Below are positions 61,318 through 64,000 of a stretch of DNA of 64,000 nt, piece by piece. Within the stretch, counting starts at the first letter, position 1. Every line of letters starts with the position of its first letter. The DNA comes from Pelagimonas sp. GTDB lineage: Bacteria; Pseudomonadota; Alphaproteobacteria; Rhodobacterales; Rhodobacteraceae. The stretch is from contig JAOASD010000002.1 of NCBI GenBank assembly GCA_025210265.1, positions 1 through 64,000 on the forward strand, read 5' to 3'. Below the pieces are notes generated by a model. It did no database searches. It saw only the letters and a program-made list of their open reading frames with translations, and was not told the DNA's origin. The translations under genes were made by a program, and so were the position numbers.

Positions 61318-62934
61318 ATGTTGAACTACATCAAGCTCATCGTGCTTGGCGTGGTGACGATCTTCGCGATGATCGCCGCCAGCTATGCGCGCGATTTGGC
61401 TTATCAGGTCCACGCGATCCTCATCATGCTGGTCGCTGGAGGGATGTTTCTGTGGACACTGCGCCGCACGGACGAACCTGCACCTGCAGCTGCAAATCAA
61501 AACGAATATATGGACGGCGTCGTGCGCGCCGGTGTCATCGCGACGGCCTTTTGGGGTGTTGTCGGCTTTCTGGCCGGGACATTCATCGCGTTTCAGCTGG
61601 CCTTTCCGGTGCTGAATTTCGACTGGGCCGAAGGCCTGGCCAATTTTGGCCGCCTGCGCCCGCTGCACACCTCGGCCGTGATTTTCGCCTTTGGCGGCAA
61701 CGCCCTGATCGCCACCTCGTTCTACGTGGTGCAGCGTACATCGGCGGCGCGCCTGTGGGGCGGCAACACGGCCTGGTTCGTGTTCTGGGGCTACCAGCTG
61801 TTTATCGTGCTGGCCGCGACCGGCTATTTGCTGGGGGGCACCCAGTCCAAAGAATACGCCGAGCCCGAATGGTATGTTGACCTGTGGCTGACCATTGTCT
61901 GGCTGGTTTATCTGGCGGTGTTTGTCGGCACGATCGTCAAGCGCAAGGAACCCCACATCTATGTGGCCAACTGGTTCTACCTGTCCTTCATCCTGACCGT
62001 TGCCATGCTGCATGTGTTCAACAACCTCAGCATCCCGGTGTCGATCTGGGGCTCGAAATCGGTTCAGGTTTTCTCGGGTGTGCAGGATGCCATGACGCAA
62101 TGGTGGTATGGCCACAACGCTGTGGGCTTTTTCCTGACTGCGGGCTTCCTGGGCATGATGTACTATTTCATCCCCAAACAGGCCGAACGTCCGGTGTTCA
62201 GCTACAAACTGTCGATCATCCACTTCTGGGCGCTGATCTTCATCTATATCTGGGCCGGTCCGCACCACCTGCACTACACCGCGCTGCCTGACTGGGCGTC
62301 GACCCTGGGCATGGTGTTCTCGATCGTGCTGTGGATGCCCAGCTGGGGTGGCATGATCAACGGCCTGATGACCCTGTCCGGTGCCTGGGACAAGCTGCGC
62401 ACCGACCCGGTGATCCGCATGATGGTAATTTCGGTCGGCTTTTACGGCATGTCCACATTCGAGGGTCCGATGATGTCGATCCGCGCTGTGAACAGCTTGT
62501 CGCACTACACCGACTGGACCATTGGTCACGTACATTCCGGCGCGCTTGGCTGGAACGGCATGATCACCTTTGGCGCGCTGTACTATCTGGTGCCCAAACT
62601 GTGGAACCGCGAGCGCCTGTACAGCCTGTCGCTGGTCAGCTGGCATTTCTGGCTCGCCACCATCGGTATTGTCTTCTACGCCGCCTCCATGTGGGTGACC
62701 GGCATCATGGAAGGCCTGATGTGGCGCGAAGTTGACGCCAATGGCTTCCTCGTCTGGAGCTTTGCCGACACCGTGGCCGCGAAACTGCCGATGTATGTCG
62801 TGCGTGGTCTGGGTGGGGTCATGTTCCTCGCTGGCAGCATCATCATGTGCTACAACCTGTGGATGACCGCCAAGCGTTCGCCTGCTGTCGAAGCAGACGT
62901 TGCCGCGGCCCATGCCGCGACCCCGGCCGAATAA
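61318..62934 (+). CDS. ccoN: cbb3 cytochrome oxidase subunit I
   Basis: The catalytic subunit of the high-affinity cbb3 oxidase, which reduces O2 at low oxygen. The 538 residues form about 14 helices. Haem and Cu ligands lie in [37 protein letters not shown] and [11 protein letters not shown]. The start is the ATG at 61318 (MLNYIKLI); longer frames begin at 61126. It is preceded by two FNR boxes and begins the ccoNOQP operon. Confidence 0.98.
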   Translation: MLNYIKLIVLGVVTIFAMIAASYARDLAYQVHAILIMLVAGGMFLWTLRRTDEPAPAAANQNEYMDGVVRAGVIATAFWGVVGFLAGTFIAFQLAFPVLNFDWAEGLANFGRLRPLHTSAVIFAFGGNALIATSFYVVQRTSAARLWGGNTAWFVFWGYQLFIVLAATGYLLGGTQSKEYAEPEWYVDLWLTIVWLVYLAVFVGTIVKRKEPHIYVANWFYLSFILTVAMLHVFNNLSIPVSIWGSKSVQVFSGVQDAMTQWWYGHNAVGFFLTAGFLGMMYYFIPKQAERPVFSYKLSIIHFWALIFIYIWAGPHHLHYTALPDWASTLGMVFSIVLWMPSWGGMINGLMTLSGAWDKLRTDPVIRMMVISVGFYGMSTFEGPMMSIRAVNSLSHYTDWTIGHVHSGALGWNGMITFGALYYLVPKLWNRERLYSLSLVSWHFWLATIGIVFYAASMWVTGIMEGLMWREVDANGFLVWSFADTVAAKLPMYVVRGLGGVMFLAGSIIMCYNLWMTAKRSPAVEADVAAAHAATPAE

Positions 62935-62948
62935 GGAGGACCGGATAA

Positions 62949-63677
62949 ATGGCAATTCTTGATAAACACGCGATCCTCGAAAAGAACATCACCCTGCTGG
63001 CCGTCTTTGCCTTTCTGGCAGTGACCATCGGGGGGCTGGTTCAGATCGTGCCGCTGTTCTACCTCGACAACACCATCGAGGATGTAGAGGGTATGCGCCC
63101 CTACACCCCGCTGGAGCTGGCCGGGCGTGACATCTATGTGCGCGAAGGCTGCTATGTCTGCCACAGCCAGATGATCCGCCCCATGCGCGACGAGGTCGAA
63201 CGCTATGGGCACTATTCGCTGGCGGCAGAGTCGCAATATGACCACCCGCACCAGTGGGGGTCCAAGCGGACCGGGCCGGATCTGGCCCGCGTCGGTGGCC
63301 GCTATTCGGATGAATGGCATGTGGACCACATGCGCGATCCGCAATCGGTGGTGCCGGAATCGGTCATGCCGAAATACGGTTTCCTCGAAGCCAAGCTGAT
63401 CGACGGCAAATATATCGGCGACCTGATGTCCACACACCGCTTTGTCGGCGTGCCTTATACCGACGACATGCTGGCCAATGCACGGGCGGATTTTGACGCC
63501 CAGGCAGACCCGGACAGCGATTTCGACGGGCTGATGGAACGCTATGGCGACAAGGTCAATGTGCGTAACTTTGACGGCCAGCCGGGGATCTCCGAAGCCG
63601 ACGCGCTGATCGCTTATCTGCAGATGTTGGGCACGCTGGTCGATTTCTCGACCTTCACGCCTGACGCCAGCCGCTAA
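62949..63677 (+). CDS. ccoO: cbb3 cytochrome oxidase monohaem subunit II
   Basis: A membrane-anchored cytochrome c subunit of 242 residues with one N-terminal helix ([21 protein letters not shown]) and a haem site CYVCH at about residue 68 in [15 protein letters not shown]. It passes electrons to CcoN. It follows ccoN by 14 bases with GGAGG upstream. Confidence 0.97.
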   Translation: MAILDKHAILEKNITLLAVFAFLAVTIGGLVQIVPLFYLDNTIEDVEGMRPYTPLELAGRDIYVREGCYVCHSQMIRPMRDEVERYGHYSLAAESQYDHPHQWGSKRTGPDLARVGGRYSDEWHVDHMRDPQSVVPESVMPKYGFLEAKLIDGKYIGDLMSTHRFVGVPYTDDMLANARADFDAQADPDSDFDGLMERYGDKVNVRNFDGQPGISEADALIAYLQMLGTLVDFSTFTPDASR

Positions 63678-63691
63678 GGAAAGGACCGGAT

Positions 63692-63883
63692 ATGGAAGAA
63701 TATACGTTCCTGCGCCAATTGGCCGATAGCTGGGCGCTTCTGGCAATGTTCGCCTTCTTCATGGGCATCGTGTTCTGGGCTCTGCGCCCAGGATCGACCC
63801 CCGTCCACGAAGACATCGCCAACATTCCGTTCCGCCATGATGACAAGCCCGCGCCCGTTTCGGGCGAACCCGCCACGGATTAA
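63692..63883 (+). CDS. ccoQ: cbb3 oxidase small subunit CcoQ
   Basis: A 63-residue protein with one membrane helix (LADSWALLAMFAFFMGIVFWAL) followed by a short polar tail (IANIPFRHDDKP), typical of CcoQ, which stabilises the complex. It lies 14 bases after ccoO and 12 before ccoP, each with a GGA-type ribosome site. Confidence 0.95.
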   Translation: MEEYTFLRQLADSWALLAMFAFFMGIVFWALRPGSTPVHEDIANIPFRHDDKPAPVSGEPATD

Positions 63884-63895
63884 GGAGGCCGGGAT

Positions 63896-64000
63896 ATGAG
63901 CAAACAGCAAAAGAACGACGATCTCGACTATGAGACAACAGGTCATTCCTGGGATGGCATCGAAGAGTACAACAAACCGCTGCCGAAATGGTGGTTGTAC
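63896..64000 (+). CDS. ccoP: cbb3 oxidase dihaem subunit CcoP (partial)
   Basis: Only the first 35 codons are in the window. The sequence ([33 protein letters not shown]) is the diagnostic CcoP N-terminus just before its membrane helix. The haem domains lie outside the window. It starts 12 bases after ccoQ with TAAGGAGG upstream. Confidence 0.95.
   Translation, partial: MSKQQKNDDLDYETTGHSWDGIEEYNKPLPKWWLY

Noticed and set aside
1-64000. tRNA, rRNA, CRISPR arrays and prophage
   Set aside because: No tRNA cloverleaf, rRNA stretch, regularly spaced repeat or phage gene was recognised in the intergenic regions read by eye; a dedicated tRNA scan was not possible.

Overview
The window is GC-rich DNA from an alphaproteobacterium. 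The gene content points to the Rhodobacteraceae/Roseobacter group: a complete thiosulfate-oxidising sox cluster, an accB-accC-aat block next to NDUFA12 and mlaD, heterotetrameric sarcosine oxidase, fnrL-hemN-uspA beside ccoNOQP, a membrane-anchored CycM-type cytochrome, and candidate GANTC (CcrM-type) sites before rpoD. No species is assigned.

Layout. 1-8.5 kb is mostly housekeeping: acs (its 5' end lies outside the window), a Pro-rich hypothetical, accBC, aat, a family 61 glycosyltransferase, a RidA protein, and the overlapping trio NDUFA12-mlaD-DUF2155. A 264-bp MITE-like element (8501-8764) separates this from the sox region. 8.9-21.9 kb is the sulfur-oxidation locus. soxXYZABCDEF and soxVW run on the minus strand, soxS-soxR-soxT on the plus strand. 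22.1-29 kb holds ribE and nrdR-ribD, with three capsule-export genes (KpsS, OPX lipoprotein, KpsC) between ribE and ribD. 29-35 kb holds yjbQ, small genes, hlyU, rpoD and dnaG. 35-40 kb is the sarcosine oxidase operon (soxBDAG, unrelated to the sulfur sox genes). 40-48 kb holds two paralogous vWA-TadE-TadE cassettes transcribed outward on both sides of a glutamate dehydrogenase gene. 48.5-57 kb holds a membrane protein, ogt, pheA, cycM and a yejABEF-type peptide ABC importer. 57-64 kb is the oxygen-response locus: hemN, fnrL, an MCP-like orphan, uspA and ccoNOQ with the first 35 codons of ccoP.

How they work together. SoxAX, YZ, B and CD oxidise thiosulfate on the SoxY cysteine arm. Electrons would pass through c-type cytochromes (SoxD, SoxE and perhaps CycM share one domain type) to terminal oxidases such as the cbb3 oxidase encoded at the right end. 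SoxV, SoxW and SoxS supply thiol reductant. SoxT probably imports thiosulfate or a related sulfur compound, and SoxR is the likely persulfide-responsive repressor. Operator-like sites of the form ATTC-N8-GAAT lie at soxS/soxV and soxX and also, unexpectedly, directly before soxB and soxC. FNR boxes lie between hemN and fnrL and between uspA and ccoN.

The strongest items for a second look are the four-site SoxR operator series, the mirror-image vWA/TadE cassettes around gdhA, the MITE-like element, the palindromic repeat that supplies the stop codons of two convergent genes, and a dense GANTC cluster before rpoD. No tRNA, rRNA, CRISPR array, prophage or complete insertion sequence was recognised.
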